Made by a program: the position numbers and the translations under genes. A stretch of DNA of 64,000 nucleotides from Acanthococcus lagerstroemiae (Eukaryota; Arthropoda; Insecta; Hemiptera; Eriococcidae). Below the pieces are notes generated by a model. It saw nothing but the letters and a program-made list of their open reading frames with translations. It did no database searches and was not told the origin of the DNA. Location of the stretch: contig CM063110.1 in assembly GCA_031841125.1 (NCBI GenBank), forward strand, positions 38,393,214 through 38,457,213, read 5' to 3'. Position 1 is the first letter of the stretch; the number at the start of each line of letters is the position of its first letter. Positions 41,870 through 52,654 of the stretch are shown here, piece by piece.

Positions 41870-44565
41870 CCGCCCCACCTGCTGTACTCTCACCTCGTCA
41901 AACCTTCAGGATAATGTCCTGGAATTGTAATGGACTGCTGACCAGAAAATTCGAACTTGCGGCCTTCCTGCGAATGGAAAACATCGATGTGGCATTAATT
42001 TCCGAGACCCACCTGAACTCTCGCCTACGTGCAGACATTTATGGCTACCAGCTGTACCCCTGCAACCATCCAGGGGATGTGACACATGGTGGATCAGCAA
42101 TCTACATCAAAAAGAGTCTCTGGCATTATCAAGGTGAATCTTACTGCTCCGCTAGCATTCAGTCAGCAAATGTAGTAGTTCGTATACAAAATGGCACGCT
42201 GCTCAAACTTGCCTCAATCTACAGTCCGCCACGCCATGACATCCCCAAGGAAGAATACGAGGCTTTTCTCGGTACACTTGGTGGCGCTTGGATCGTTGGC
42301 GGTGATTTTAATGCCAAACATCGGCTCTGGGGATCTCGTTACGATAGTCCAAAAGGGAAGAAACTTTACTCCGCCCTCAATGCACTCGGAGCTCACTGCT
42401 TTTCGGCTCAACAACCTACCTATTGGCCAACTGATCCGAAAAAACATCCAGACTGCATTGACTTCTTCGTGGCCAAGAGTGTCTCAGAAAACTACGTCAA
42501 TGTTCAAAACCTCAGCGATCTCTCTTCAGACCATTCCCCGCTCGTTCTTACTCTGCAAAGGTTGGTTCAATCAGTGGTCTCTCGTCCTCAAATCACCTCT
42601 AAGCTCACAGACTGGGACAAACTTTGTGAACTGGTGGACTCGCGTATTAACCTCAACGTTAGACTCAAAACTGCTAGTGAAGTGGACGAAGCGATCAAGC
42701 AGCTCCAGACAGTTCTAATTGCATCTGCAAAGGAATCTACCCCCCAGTTTCGGAAAATCCTGACAGCACGACAGTTGCCTCGAGCCCTTCTGCAGATGGT
42801 CAGACAACGAAGAGCAGCAAGACACAGGTGGCAGAATACTCGAAATCCAGATGATAAGACGGTCTTTAACAGGCATAGTAACGAAACCAAGAGACTGGCT
42901 GCCCAATTTGCGAACCTTTCGTTTGAAGAATTTCTTAGTACACTGGACCCTACCGAAAAAGCGGGATACAAGCTGTGGAAGGTGGCCAAAGCAACAAGGC
43001 AACCCAGGACAGCAGTACCCCCGCTCCGTCTCTCACCAACTTCAAGGGCCTACAGCGATGAAGAAAAAGCAACGGCATTTGCTGATCACCTTCAGGAAGT
43101 CTTCCAACCAAACCCTCAGACATCTGATCTCACGCCGGAAATCACCCTCATTCCTGGGCCAGCTATTAATCTCACTTCACCGAAAGAAATTGCCGCCATA
43201 GTCAAAAAGCTGAAGCCAATGAAAGCTCCGGGACACGACCAAGTCACTGCTCTCATCCTATCTCACTGCTCTAAGAAAGTATTTGTCCTCCTCACGTATA
43301 TCTTCAATGCTTGCTTCAGATTGAGATATTTTCCACAGATCTGGAAAACAGCAAAGGTAATAATGTTACCTAAATCGGGTAAGCCAGCCGAAGACATCAC
43401 CTCCCACCGCCCAATCTCGCTTCTGAGCACCTTATCCAAGATTTTGGAAAAACTGCTACATGCGCGACTGCTGAATGTCATCACTAACCTTGGTATTATT
43501 CCACTCCATCAATTTGGATTTCGGGCAAAGCATTCGACCATCGAGCAGGCCCACCGAGTGGTAAACTATATCCGCAATGCATTAGAAGCGAAGAGATATT
43601 GCCCAGCCCTGTTTCTTGATGTGAGACAAGCATTCGACAGGGTTTGGCATGATGGCCTATTACATAAACTCAGCGAGTACCTCCCTGGTAATTTTGTCGA
43701 GATCCTAATGTCATATCTCACTGACCGGAGGTTTGCCGTTCATTTTGGAGATGCTACTTCCACAGTAAGACCAATCATGGCTGGTGTACCTCAGGGCAGT
43801 GTGCTCGGTCCACTGCTGTATGTTTTATTCACGGCCGACATCCCGAAGACACCAAACGTCATAGTAGCAACCTATGCTGATGACACAGCCATATTAGCAG
43901 CCAATTCCGACCAATCCATAGCCTCGGCCAGCTTACAGGCTGCAGTAAACGAGATCGTTCAATGGACAGCTAAATGGCGAATACAATTGAATGCCGCGAA
44001 GACACAATATGTCCAGTTTGCCTTGCGAGTGTGTCAAGACCACGTCATTTACCTTGCTGATCAACCAATCAATCCAGTGCTTGAGGCCAGGTACTTGGGA
44101 TTCCGGATAGACCACCGACTCACGTGGCGCTCGCACATAATCTCCAAAGTTAAAGAGGTTAAGCATCGATTCAGAACTCTATTCTGGATGCTGCGATCTA
44201 GAACAGCAATCTCTCTCCACAATAAACGTCTCCTATACATGTCGATACTGAGACCAGTATGGTCCTATGGTGCCCAAGTCTGGGGCTGTGCCGCACCCTC
44301 CAACATAGAAAAGTTGCAGATAGTGCAGAACACAATCCTACGAAAAATGACTGGAGCTCCTCAATTTCTGACTAATTGGCAACTCCACGCCGACTTGCAT
44401 CTTCCCACAGTTCGAGAATTCATTTGTCATCTTGCCAAAGAATATGAGAAACGACTGCATCGACACCCAAACCAACTTGCGCTACAGCTCCTACTCGCAC
44501 CACCGCTGCTTCGACTTCGACGCCGACACTTCCTGGACATAGCAGTTCCACTTAGCAGCCAGTAG
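41866..44565 (+). CDS. Jockey-type ORF2 protein: endonuclease and reverse transcriptase
   Basis: 899 residues, the usual length for jockey-clade ORF2. The apurinic-type endonuclease (residues about 14-230) has SWNCNGL, ALISETHL, GGDFNAKH (from 146) and SDHSPL (from 221). A linker leads to RT: KAPGHDQVT near 450, PKSGKPAEDITSHRPISLLS near 505-525, motif A FLDVRQAFDR (Asp 585), motif B GVPQGSVLGPLLY near 642, and motif C YADD (670-673). The C-terminus (YLGFRIDHRLTW, YGAQVWG) ends without RNase H or zinc knuckle. The protein nicks target DNA and copies element RNA at the nick. The start overlaps the ORF1 stop (ATGA), so translation probably depends on reinitiation. No disabling change is visible. 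Confidence 0.95.
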   Translation: MTAPPAVLSPRQTFRIMSWNCNGLLTRKFELAAFLRMENIDVALISETHLNSRLRADIYGYQLYPCNHPGDVTHGGSAIYIKKSLWHYQGESYCSASIQSANVVVRIQNGTLLKLASIYSPPRHDIPKEEYEAFLGTLGGAWIVGGDFNAKHRLWGSRYDSPKGKKLYSALNALGAHCFSAQQPTYWPTDPKKHPDCIDFFVAKSVSENYVNVQNLSDLSSDHSPLVLTLQRLVQSVVSRPQITSKLTDWDKLCELVDSRINLNVRLKTASEVDEAIKQLQTVLIASAKESTPQFRKILTARQLPRALLQMVRQRRAARHRWQNTRNPDDKTVFNRHSNETKRLAAQFANLSFEEFLSTLDPTEKAGYKLWKVAKATRQPRTAVPPLRLSPTSRAYSDEEKATAFADHLQEVFQPNPQTSDLTPEITLIPGPAINLTSPKEIAAIVKKLKPMKAPGHDQVTALILSHCSKKVFVLLTYIFNACFRLRYFPQIWKTAKVIMLPKSGKPAEDITSHRPISLLSTLSKILEKLLHARLLNVITNLGIIPLHQFGFRAKHSTIEQAHRVVNYIRNALEAKRYCPALFLDVRQAFDRVWHDGLLHKLSEYLPGNFVEILMSYLTDRRFAVHFGDATSTVRPIMAGVPQGSVLGPLLYVLFTADIPKTPNVIVATYADDTAILAANSDQSIASASLQAAVNEIVQWTAKWRIQLNAAKTQYVQFALRVCQDHVIYLADQPINPVLEARYLGFRIDHRLTWRSHIISKVKEVKHRFRTLFWMLRSRTAISLHNKRLLYMSILRPVWSYGAQVWGCAAPSNIEKLQIVQNTILRKMTGAPQFLTNWQLHADLHLPTVREFICHLAKEYEKRLHRHPNQLALQLLLAPPLLRLRRRHFLDIAVPLSSQ

Positions 44566-44776
44566 TTCAACCCATCACTTCTATTATTTCTCATTTTTAT
44601 TAGCTCTGCATTAAATTTTTCCGAAGTTTACTCAATCCTCGTCTCATCCACGTGTCAAATTACCTGTGCTTTTGTTAATAGTTTAAACCCTTAATGGCGT
44701 GACTGCACGCTCATTAGGACTAGAATAATACATGAAATCCATCAGCACTATTTGTAAATGTACTAAGTATAGTTCA

Positions 44777-44808
44777 AATAAAAATATATTAAAAAAAAAA
44801 AAAAAAAA
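44777..44808 (+). terminator. Polyadenylation signal and A tail of the jockey element
   Basis: AATAAA at 44777-44782 lies about 9 bp before an A tract of about 19 bases (44791-44809), which marks the 3' end of the inserted copy. Confidence 0.8.
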
Positions 44809-44820
44809 ATTTACAGATAC
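44809..44820 (+). repeat. Target-site duplication, right copy
   Basis: ATTTACAGATAC, identical to 40426-40437. The first A is shared with the A tail. Confidence 0.9.
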
Positions 44821-45812
44821 GAATTCGAGAGAAAGAAAAGCTGGGAATATAAATCCCGACTTGTAAGGCTCTTCAATAAGTTGGACATTCGGTCTGGAAA
44901 CAGTCAAATTCTTGGTCGCATAATCCGCCAAATGCTTGTTTTTTCCTAAATTTCTTGCAAATACCGTTAAATATTCGAAAATGTTTCTCTAGTTCATCAT
45001 ATGCATGTTGTTTCTCTGATTTTTGAAAAAAAAAAAACTCCCTCCCCCTCTTCCCACAGAAGATTTTGGGGTTTGCTCATCTTATTTTCGAATATTTATC
45101 TTCTAAGTCTGCCATCATGATAATTTTTTGTTGTATAGAGCTCCCGAAACTTTCCAATCGTTTTTCTCGTTATTTCTGTCAACTTAAGAATTTATTCTCA
45201 TTCCCCGGCTCGTTTATAAAGTCTGCTCAGAGTAACTACATCCACCTCTACAGCACACTAAGTCTTATTTTAAATTTTTAGGAGGCTAGGAACGGTTTCA
45301 GTCTTTCAGTGATTTTCGAATTACATACCTACGTGAGCGGAGGGAGGGGATGATAATGTGGAACAAATTACCTTTGAATCCAGAATATAACGCGTCCGGA
45401 AGCCATGCAATGTCGCCAGTGGCCACTAAGGCTGTAGCCACTGGAAGAGGAGATGAGGCAGCCCCTTACTCCCACCCCTCCCCTCAATCTTTTTTCAGAG
45501 TCGGTAAATTAGCGATTTCAAGTACTCAGGCGGCAAAATCACGCATCTTAGGTTTTTTTGTTTTTATTTTTAATTTATTCGATTTTGCATTTCAGCGTTT
45601 CAACAGTTGGAAAATTTTTGATTTTCCTCAATAAGTTTGCTTTCCTGTGGCCCTGGCTCCCACGCCCTACTACAGATTGATTCCTAAACTTCTAGTGAGG
45701 GCGGAGGATGTAAACGACTGAAATTTGCACAACTAATCAAAACAAACTGCGAAAAAGTTTTTTTATTTTATCATTATACGCAGTCAGCACTGAGAAGGGA
45801 ACGTAGCGTGCC
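44821..45812. other. No gene recognised
   Basis: AT-rich with short A and T runs. A block near 45405-45445 (GTCGCCAGTGGCCACTAAGG, GTAGCCACTGG) contains a short imperfect inverted repeat. No known motif. Confidence 0.35.
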
Positions 45813-46870
45813 CTACTCTGCCCAACGTTGAACATAGACCTCCTCCACCTTTTTCCACCTTTCCCGATTTTCCGCAACTCTTCCCCAAAGCATTCCCACC
45901 ATTTTTATTATTTCATCCCGCCATCTAGTTGCGGGTCTACCCTTCTTCCTTTTATAATGAAATGGAACCCAATCTAAGACTCTTTTCCCCCAGCCATCTT
46001 GATCAGATCTGTATAAGTGCCTCGCGTAATTAAATTTCAATTTCTTAATTTTGTAAACTATATCGCGGTTTCTTGATGGCTCCATTAGTTCCTTAATACT
46101 CACTTTTTCTCTCTGCCTTATTCCGAGCACACGTCTCAACATTTTTCTCTGTGTCACTTGTATCCTGTTTAGTGTTCGTTTTTAGTAAGGAATCATGTCT
46201 GAGCTGCGTAAGTCAGGGTTGGGTATACGAAACTTTCTAGTACTTTGATCTTGCTGTTTATATTTATTTGACTTTTTAGGATTGTTTTTGTGACCAAAAA
46301 CTTTTCCATACCATTTTTTATTCTCGCGGAGATTTCTTTTTCTAGTCTATTTTCTAACGATACTACTTCTCAAGGTATTTGTATTCATCGACTATAGTTA
46401 TTTCTTCAGCCCTTATTTTAAATACGACATCTTTCTGTTTCGTTAGTAGTTTTGTTTTTCCCAAATTTATTTCCGTGCCCACTTTGCTATCTTTCTCTCC
46501 AAGTTCATTAGCCATCCCCTCTAATTCCTTCAAGTCCTCGCTTAACAGTACAATGTCGTCAGCAAATCTGAGGTGGTCTAGTCTTGTCCCATTTATTATG
46601 ATCCGTTTGCTTTCCGACTCCAATTTCTTGAACACCTCCTCGAGAACTGCATTGAATATCAGTGGTGGATGCAAGGGGGGCCATGGGGTACATGGCCCTC
46701 CTTGGTTGAATATTTTCAACGCAATAATAGGAAAAATAGAATAGAAATGATGAATTGTACGCTCATTACACGCCACAAAGGTGGTCACCACCGCTACTGT
46801 ACCCCCATCTCCTTTTTCTAAATCCGCGCCTGTTGAATATTAGGAGACAGGCGGACCCCTCTTTCTATTT
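45813..46870 (-). mobile_element. RTE-like fragment (RT palm to C-terminus), split by a MITE
   Basis: The minus strand begins near 46870 with VRLSPNI, then (beyond a 173-bp insertion) FNAVLEEVFKKLESESKRII, TRLDHLRFADDIVLLSEDLK (catalytic FADD) and GTEINLGKTKLL. After frame changes, it continues with QRKMLRRVLGIRQREKVSIK and GRPATRWRDEIIKMVG to the C-terminus at 45813 (QRWAE). Stops and frameshifts occur between 46157 and 46363. The upstream RT and endonuclease are absent. Confidence 0.87.
46660..46832. mobile_element. hAT-type MITE, 173 bp, with 8-bp TSD
   Basis: The insertion is bracketed by TTGAATAT (46652-46659 and 46833-46840), and removing it rejoins the RTE-like reading (SPNI / FNAVLEE). 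The ends are CAGTGGTGGATGCAAGGGGG and, reverse-complemented, CAGGCGCGGATTTAG, the typical CAG-NGGCGGAT form of short hAT-related elements. No coding capacity. Confidence 0.85.
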
Positions 46871-48404
46871 GGAACCAGTTTCCTTTCCGATCCAAGCTAA
46901 CTCTTAAAAATACTAACCCCAAAATCCAGAATAAGGGGACATAGTGGACACAGACCTTTATAACCAATATTATAGCTCATCAATGCTCGTTAATGTATGA
47001 GCCAGGCTGATGAAGTTTACCTTTGAAATAATTTACCCTTGTCTTTTTTGCTTCAGATACAACCTAGGAAAGTAGAGACCACTGAATAAATGGCAGATCC
47101 ACAACTTTCGGGATATTGATACATAAAGAAGGGTAGAGGTAGAGTAAAACTAAATACGGCACAATCATTGCACAACTTAGCATAAACACACTGTCTTCGA
47201 AAATCCAAAATGGTGGGAATAAGTTTACGTAGCTAAAATATTTTCCTATCCCAAACACCGTTTTGAAACCGTTCCCATTCCTAGAACTTGTATTCAGCAT
47301 CTTTTTGACCCTTCTGTGAGAACTGGGGACACAAACGTTTGATCTCAAATAGACATTCGGTGACTGGGTGAAAGGTTTTTATCTCGCGGGGCACTAGGGA
47401 GGGGAGAAATGCTGAAACTGACTAGCAAAATAAAAGAAAACATCGTGACCTTCCAAATCTTGTCATAATATTGACCATTTCTGGAATCAACAAGCAAGAA
47501 AATGTCAACATTTCTTCGGGGGTAAAATTCATTCCGGGGAAGAGGGAGCCATCGACCCTCTTGTCATCCGATTCTTTAATTCTCTTCAAGACTCATTCAT
47601 ATAGGTTCGCAGATAGACATTTTTTTGGGGGCGAGGTGTAGGAAGCGAAAATGCCGACCAAAATATAAAAAATTTCAGTTGAAGTTTACAACAGAAAAAA
47701 AATCGTCATTGTTCTCCAATTTTGCCAATGAGCTACTAGAATTTGCCGAATACTAAATTTTCGAAAATAACACGGAAGACCCCACCTTCTGTTGCTAAGA
47801 CCCTACACCCATACTTTTCTAGGGCGCTTTTAGGACCTTCCCAACTTTCTTAAAACTCATTAAGACTAATAGTGCCAGTGCCGGATTAAGGAAGAATCGA
47901 AAATTACCCCCAGCTCCAAGAAATTTTATTCTCCATGCTCCCTTTTCTCCTCTCCTTCAGTTTTTCTTCCTTCTTTTTTATCCTGTTTGTCCCCGTGGCG
48001 AATCCAAATTTTCAGTATGGGGTGATTTTGAAAACAGAATATTCTTGGTACAAGGCAAAAAGAATCCTCACCATCATGCTTACGAGCAGATTTTTGAATT
48101 TTTTGTTGGAAAAATGTCGAGTTAAACATGTTAAAAGCAACAAAAAACTGTAGTTCTGTACAATTAAGTCTGATAAGCTGTTGCACGCTTACTGGGGTGG
48201 TCCTTAATTTGTTTGACTTCCCTTTTCTTTTTCCCCGCCTTTCCATTGGTTTTCCAGCCCCTAAAACTAATGTAAGCTAAATTCAAGCTCGCACCGGTGG
48301 CTAATCGCTCTCTACTTCTTATCGAAAAGTATCCAAGGTTTTCACATTTTTATTTCAAATTTTTTCATTTTGATCTCTAATTGAAGCTAAAATTACAAAC
48401 GTAG
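46871..48404. other. No gene recognised
   Basis: Contains a possible hAT-type left end at about 47877 (CAGTGCCGGATTAAGG) without a partner, and a G-run/AAAATGCCGACC segment near 47630-47660 like others in the window. Confidence 0.35.
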
Positions 48405-48660
48405 TCCATTTGAACAGCTTATATGACATCCTTTAAGCATAAAATACTGGACCATAACGATAGTTAAAAGAGACTCCCTAGGGTGGCTTCAAATACAGCT
48501 TTTTTAAAAATTTTTAATAACAAATTATTGGACATTGACGATAGTTGATGGAATCCCCCTAGAGTGGCTCCAAATGAAGTTTTTATGACATTTTTTAATC
48601 ATGAAATTGTAGACCGTAACGATAATCGATAGAGACCACTAGGGTGTCTCCAAAAAGAGG
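48405..48660 (+). repeat. Three-unit tandem repeat, 81-bp period
   Basis: The motif ACGATA recurs at 48457, 48538 and 48619, exactly 81 bp apart. Each unit also has CTAGGGTGGCTTCAAAT-like sequence and an AT-rich TTTTTAAT stretch. Units are about 70 percent similar by eye. Confidence 0.65.
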
Positions 48661-48939
48661 TCAAGGAAATTGGTAAATAATTTTTTCAACATGGTACTCG
48701 ATTTATAAGTTACTAAGATCGATGAATTCGAATTTAACTCTGCTTTTTGGGTTCAACCCCCGAAGTGACGGAAGGAGCCAGGCCATATTTTTCCATTTTT
48801 TATTTCGGAATTTTTCTGTAAGTCCGACCTATCGAAACAGTACTCCGGCAAATCAAGTATCATGCCCAAAAATAGCGAAAATTCAGCCCCGGCTTCTCTC
48901 AGGTACCAGTTCGAGGGGCTGGACCCAAAAAATTATTTT

Positions 48940-49075
48940 AGATTAGAATTTCGCGACCTTAAAAACCTATAAATGGATTACCGCATCGAAAAAATTGTTT
49001 ACTTGTTCTCCTGACCCCTTTTTGGGGCTACCTCAAGGGGTGCATCATCAACTATCGTTTTGGTAGGTCTTAAAG
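48940..49075 (-). repeat. Old dispersed repeat, with an inverted 81-bp-type unit
   Basis: AACCTATAAATGGATTACCG with GGGGCTACCTCAAGGGGTGC resembles 26760-26890 (CCTGTAAATCGATTAC ... AGCCCCCTTTAG). The end, ATCAACTATCGTTTTGG, is the reverse complement of the ACGATAGTTGATGG core of the 81-bp unit just upstream. Confidence 0.45.
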
Positions 49076-51299
49076 AATGACACATACAAATCGACTATAT
49101 AGGCTCTTACTTTAACTTTGATAGGGACTGAGATTTAGGGGAATAAAAAAAGTAATAAAAAATTGTAATAAAAAGATCAAAATCCTGCGTATTTTTCCAT
49201 AAGAAGGAGATGGGGCGGGGAGGCATGGGTTAATATTATCAAATCAGATTCAAACATTGAGGGTGAAAAATCCGTGGTAGAACAGACAAAGAAAATTTTT
49301 GAAGTCGGCAAAATAAAACCCTTCTAAATGCTTACAAAAAAAAAAAAAGTGAAATTAGAGCCTTTCCTGTGGATAGATCCACCCAGTGCTTCCTGCATTC
49401 ATTTATTCCTCGTTTTTCAACCATATATTTTCAGCGCCTTTACCTAGTTTAGCACTTCGAAAGCATTTACTTCTTATGTAAATTCCTAATGCGACGTGGC
49501 AGAAAATCTGTGGAGCAACTCAATACAAAGACACTTTTAAATTCCTCATCACCTTAAAATCTAGCTCTTTTTCCACGTCACTAATGACAAGCCCAGTGGC
49601 GCGTGGTTTCAAATATTTCTTTCATGCCTCCAACCCCCCCCCCTCCTCCTCTCGTATCGAAATATTTCCGTATTTTCAGTTAGCTGAATAAGCGAACTAA
49701 TAACCCAACTGAAGTCAAAAATTAATTAAATTCGTAAAATACTTGAAAGCAGACCACAGTATGTAAGAATAATATCCTCGGTGACTTTCTTCAGGCTTCG
49801 GGTTCATGCTTTTTAAGATCATAGGTAGCAAACCTACGCGATTTGAAATTATCAAAATATATAGCAACATATGGCTGCCTTCATTCACGTAACATGATAT
49901 TTGTAAACATTTTCTTTTTCAAAATAAACCTTCTGAGTGTCTTGTGTCTTACTCTTCTCACTCATCAATCGTTTCAAGTATTTTAAAAATTAGTATATCA
50001 TTTTAAAATTTGTTTCAAGAGGAAAGGTATACACACCGAAAGGATAACGTACCTCGAAACAACCGATGTGAATTTATTCGACCGAAGTAAAAGGAATTAC
50101 ATTTTCTGAAAGCAGGTATGTATAGGTCTACGTTTATACCAAGACGAAAAACCAAATTCTTCTTACCGAGTTCGAACGGATTATTGATTCAAGAATTTAT
50201 TTCGGACCGCGAGTCAATTTTTTTCAAAATTGAAATAACCATTAGTCAAATTTCTAAGTGCGCCAAAAAGTTAACCTCGAGCTGACTCGTATCAAAATGG
50301 ATTGACCTCAGCAGTGTACACACCTGCGACGTAGGAACGGAGTGGGTCAAGTGGATATATCGCTCAACTGGCTTTCAAAAAGGCATTTAGGATTATTTTC
50401 TTTTACTTTTCAAATCAAGATTTTCTAACCTCTGTTTTTGGGCTACTTCATCCACTTCAGAAATTCCGATCAACGCTACTAGTACATCCTGCAGACTGTC
50501 CAGGAAAAGGATCACGGTATTTCAGAAGGAGATGGAAAGACAAGTTAGTAAGTGGGAGAATCTTTTTCACAAGTGGATTATTTCCTAATTATGCTCAGGG
50601 CTACGGATTCTAAAATTTTTAAATTTTAAACGTTTACAATGATTCTGGGGGGTAGATGCACTATAAGGGTCTTCAAAACTGAATATTTCAACTTCTCCAA
50701 ATCAGAAAAATTGACTTGATTTTACCAAATTTGAATTATCCTAAAAGCTATCAATTAGATAGAAACTCTCTTTGAAAGTGTTCATCACTCGTAATTATGT
50801 AACGCTGACAGATCGATGTTATAGACTACAATATGCTACTTTAGGGGCAAATATTATGGGGAAAATATTTTCTTACAGATATTTTTCTTTTTCTGGGATG
50901 AATCATAATAAATAAAGATCGAGAAACGCGAAATTTTTCGCAATGACTAAAACTTCTTGAATAATAGGGCTCTTTGATTAAGCACCATCAATTTTGGTTT
51001 GTGTGCCTTTTACCTAATCTCTGAAATTATTACATAAATCTTGATTATTCTCACAGGTTTCAGGCTCACATACGTGTACTTCAGAAAAAATGCAGGTTCT
51101 TGGGGTCACACACGAACACCATTAATAGTGGCATGTAAATCCTCAGCCTCAGCAAATCTGGAGATTAAATCAGCCAATCCAATTATTTGAATCCAAAAGC
51201 CCTATATAGGTTTCAGAAAAGTTGACTGAAAAATCGACGTGCTCTTCTCAAATTCTTGACATATCCACGTGATAGTACAATCTACTTTCCTATCTACTC
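49076..51299. other. No gene recognised
   Basis: AT-rich sequence without repeats that I can pair within the window, apart from a C run at 49637-49645. No convincing frame. Confidence 0.35.
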
Positions 51300-52610
51300 A
51301 ACTAGTCAAATCAAACCTGTATTTTGGCTACTTCGGCTGCTTAAACAGTTCGTCATTTTTAGCCACTTGAATTGTTTTGAGTATTTGAGTAGTTTCAGTT
51401 GTCTAGACTGGTTTGACCATAGGGGCAAATAGAGAAAGGCTTAGCCCCGCTTCCTACTCTATGTACTGAAAGCTCTCCCAGAAAATTTGAAAATTATACA
51501 TGGAGGGTTAAAGGAGCGGAGCCATGTAATAGAAATTCGAGGATGAGAAGAATGAAAAAAATGTTAGCCCTCTCTCCTTCCCTTCGCACTTTGAATGCTA
51601 TTTGCTTTTATTGTTTTGACTGACTGGACAGGCTAATTCGTTAGACTTTCCCGTTGTTTAGGCTGTCTTGATTACTCCCTGTTCCAAAGATTTGAAATAT
51701 TTTAGTATTTGAGTTGCTCCATGGCTGTTTGAATTCTTAGCCATTGTGGGTAGTTTTGCTTGTTTAGATGATTTGAGCTTTTCCGGCTGTTCGAGCTATC
51801 ATGGATGTGCAGTTTCAGCTGTTCAAGCTGTTTCGACTGTTCGGACTGTTGAAAATTTTCAGCTGTTCTGGCAGCTGGGTAGCCGAGTGGATAGCGCGTT
51901 GGTCTAGGAATCCGGAGGTCCCGGGTTCGAGCCCACGTAGCACCCCTCAGATTTCGACTTAGGCCAGTTTTTCGGTCAGAAGGGAGAGGGCTAAGACAGC
52001 CCTGACAACCTCCGCGACGTCTCTGAAGTAATGCTCGAAAAGGCTGATTTCAGGGCTCGGGTTGAGAACAAATTAGGGGGAGGGGAAAGAGATGACTTGT
52101 TTTTTAGTTGTTTCTGCAGTTTTAGCTGCTACGACTATTTGTGATTTTGACCGTTTGGGTAGTTTTGGCTGTTCATTTTTTGGGCGACTTTTGTTTAGTC
52201 TGTTTTATTGATTCGAGATTTTTAGATGACGAGTGTAGACTGTATCCGCTATCTTGGTTGCTTGGATTATTTTGGCTGCTTTACTTATTTGGACCGTTTT
52301 CTTATTGTTTAGATCATTTTCAGCTGTTAGTCTGTTGGGGATTTCTGGCCTTTCGAGTGGGTATGGGCTTTTTTACCAGTTTCAGTACTTCGACTGTTGC
52401 GGGTTTTCTGGTCACTCGACTCGTTTTTTGTTTTCTTGGCTGTATGAACTATTCCAAGATATTTAGGCTGTTCGGACTGATTTAGTGCTTGGCCGCTCCT
52501 GATGGTTGTGGCTGCTCGTGTGGTTTAGGCTGGTAAAGTAACATGGCTGTTTTGGTCGTCCGGCTGTTTGGACTGTTCGCTCTTTTTTGAGGCAGTTTTT
52601 ACGATCATTA
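51300..52610. repeat. Degenerate minisatellite, 9-bp GCTGTTCGG-like units
   Basis: About 1.1 kb (excluding the SINE) is saturated with units like GCTGTTCGA, ACTGTTCGG and GCTGTTTGG. The best-kept core, 51818-51853, has four units in perfect 9-bp register. Similar units recur to about 52590 (GGCTGTTTGGACTGTTCG near 52561). Spacing elsewhere has decayed. The open frame at 52141-52485 is a by-product of the repeat and lacks known motifs. Confidence 0.65.
51870..52093 (+). mobile_element. tRNA-derived SINE, copy 2
   Basis: Aligns along its length with 11600-11818. A box TAGCCGAGTGG (51880-51890) and B box GGTTCGAGCC (51924-51933, perfect consensus) are better preserved than in copy 1. The body includes CGACGTCTCTGAAGTAATGC and CTCGAAAAGGCTGATTTCAG. 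It sits within the 9-bp minisatellite. A clear TSD could not be picked out because the flanks are repetitive. Confidence 0.85.
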
Positions 52611-52654
52611 GCTGTGTTAAATCTGATCCAATAATAACATGTCAGCACGTCCAA

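Larger units (their letters stand above)
40438..44808 (+). mobile_element. Apparently full-length jockey-clade non-LTR retrotransposon
   Basis: A 4.37-kb unit has a 229-bp 5' UTR, ORF1 (400 codons), ORF2 (899 codons) overlapping by 4 bp, a 243-bp 3' UTR with AATAAA and an A tail, and a perfect 12-bp TSD. Both genes are free of stops and frameshifts, and all catalytic motifs of endonuclease and RT are present. It lacks RNase H, as do typical jockey elements. The features together indicate a recent insertion that could still encode functional proteins. It lies in otherwise unremarkable AT-rich DNA. Confidence 0.95.

Noticed and set aside
47877..47895. hAT-like left end CAGTGCCGGATTAAGG
   Set aside because: No right end or TSD found within 2 kb.
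51870..51950. Functional tRNA gene
   Set aside because: A and B boxes are good but no acceptor stem or anticodon stem folds, and the same head occurs in a SINE copy elsewhere.
52141..52485. 114-codon hydrophobic open frame
   Set aside because: Consists of the degenerate 9-bp minisatellite read in a stop-poor frame.
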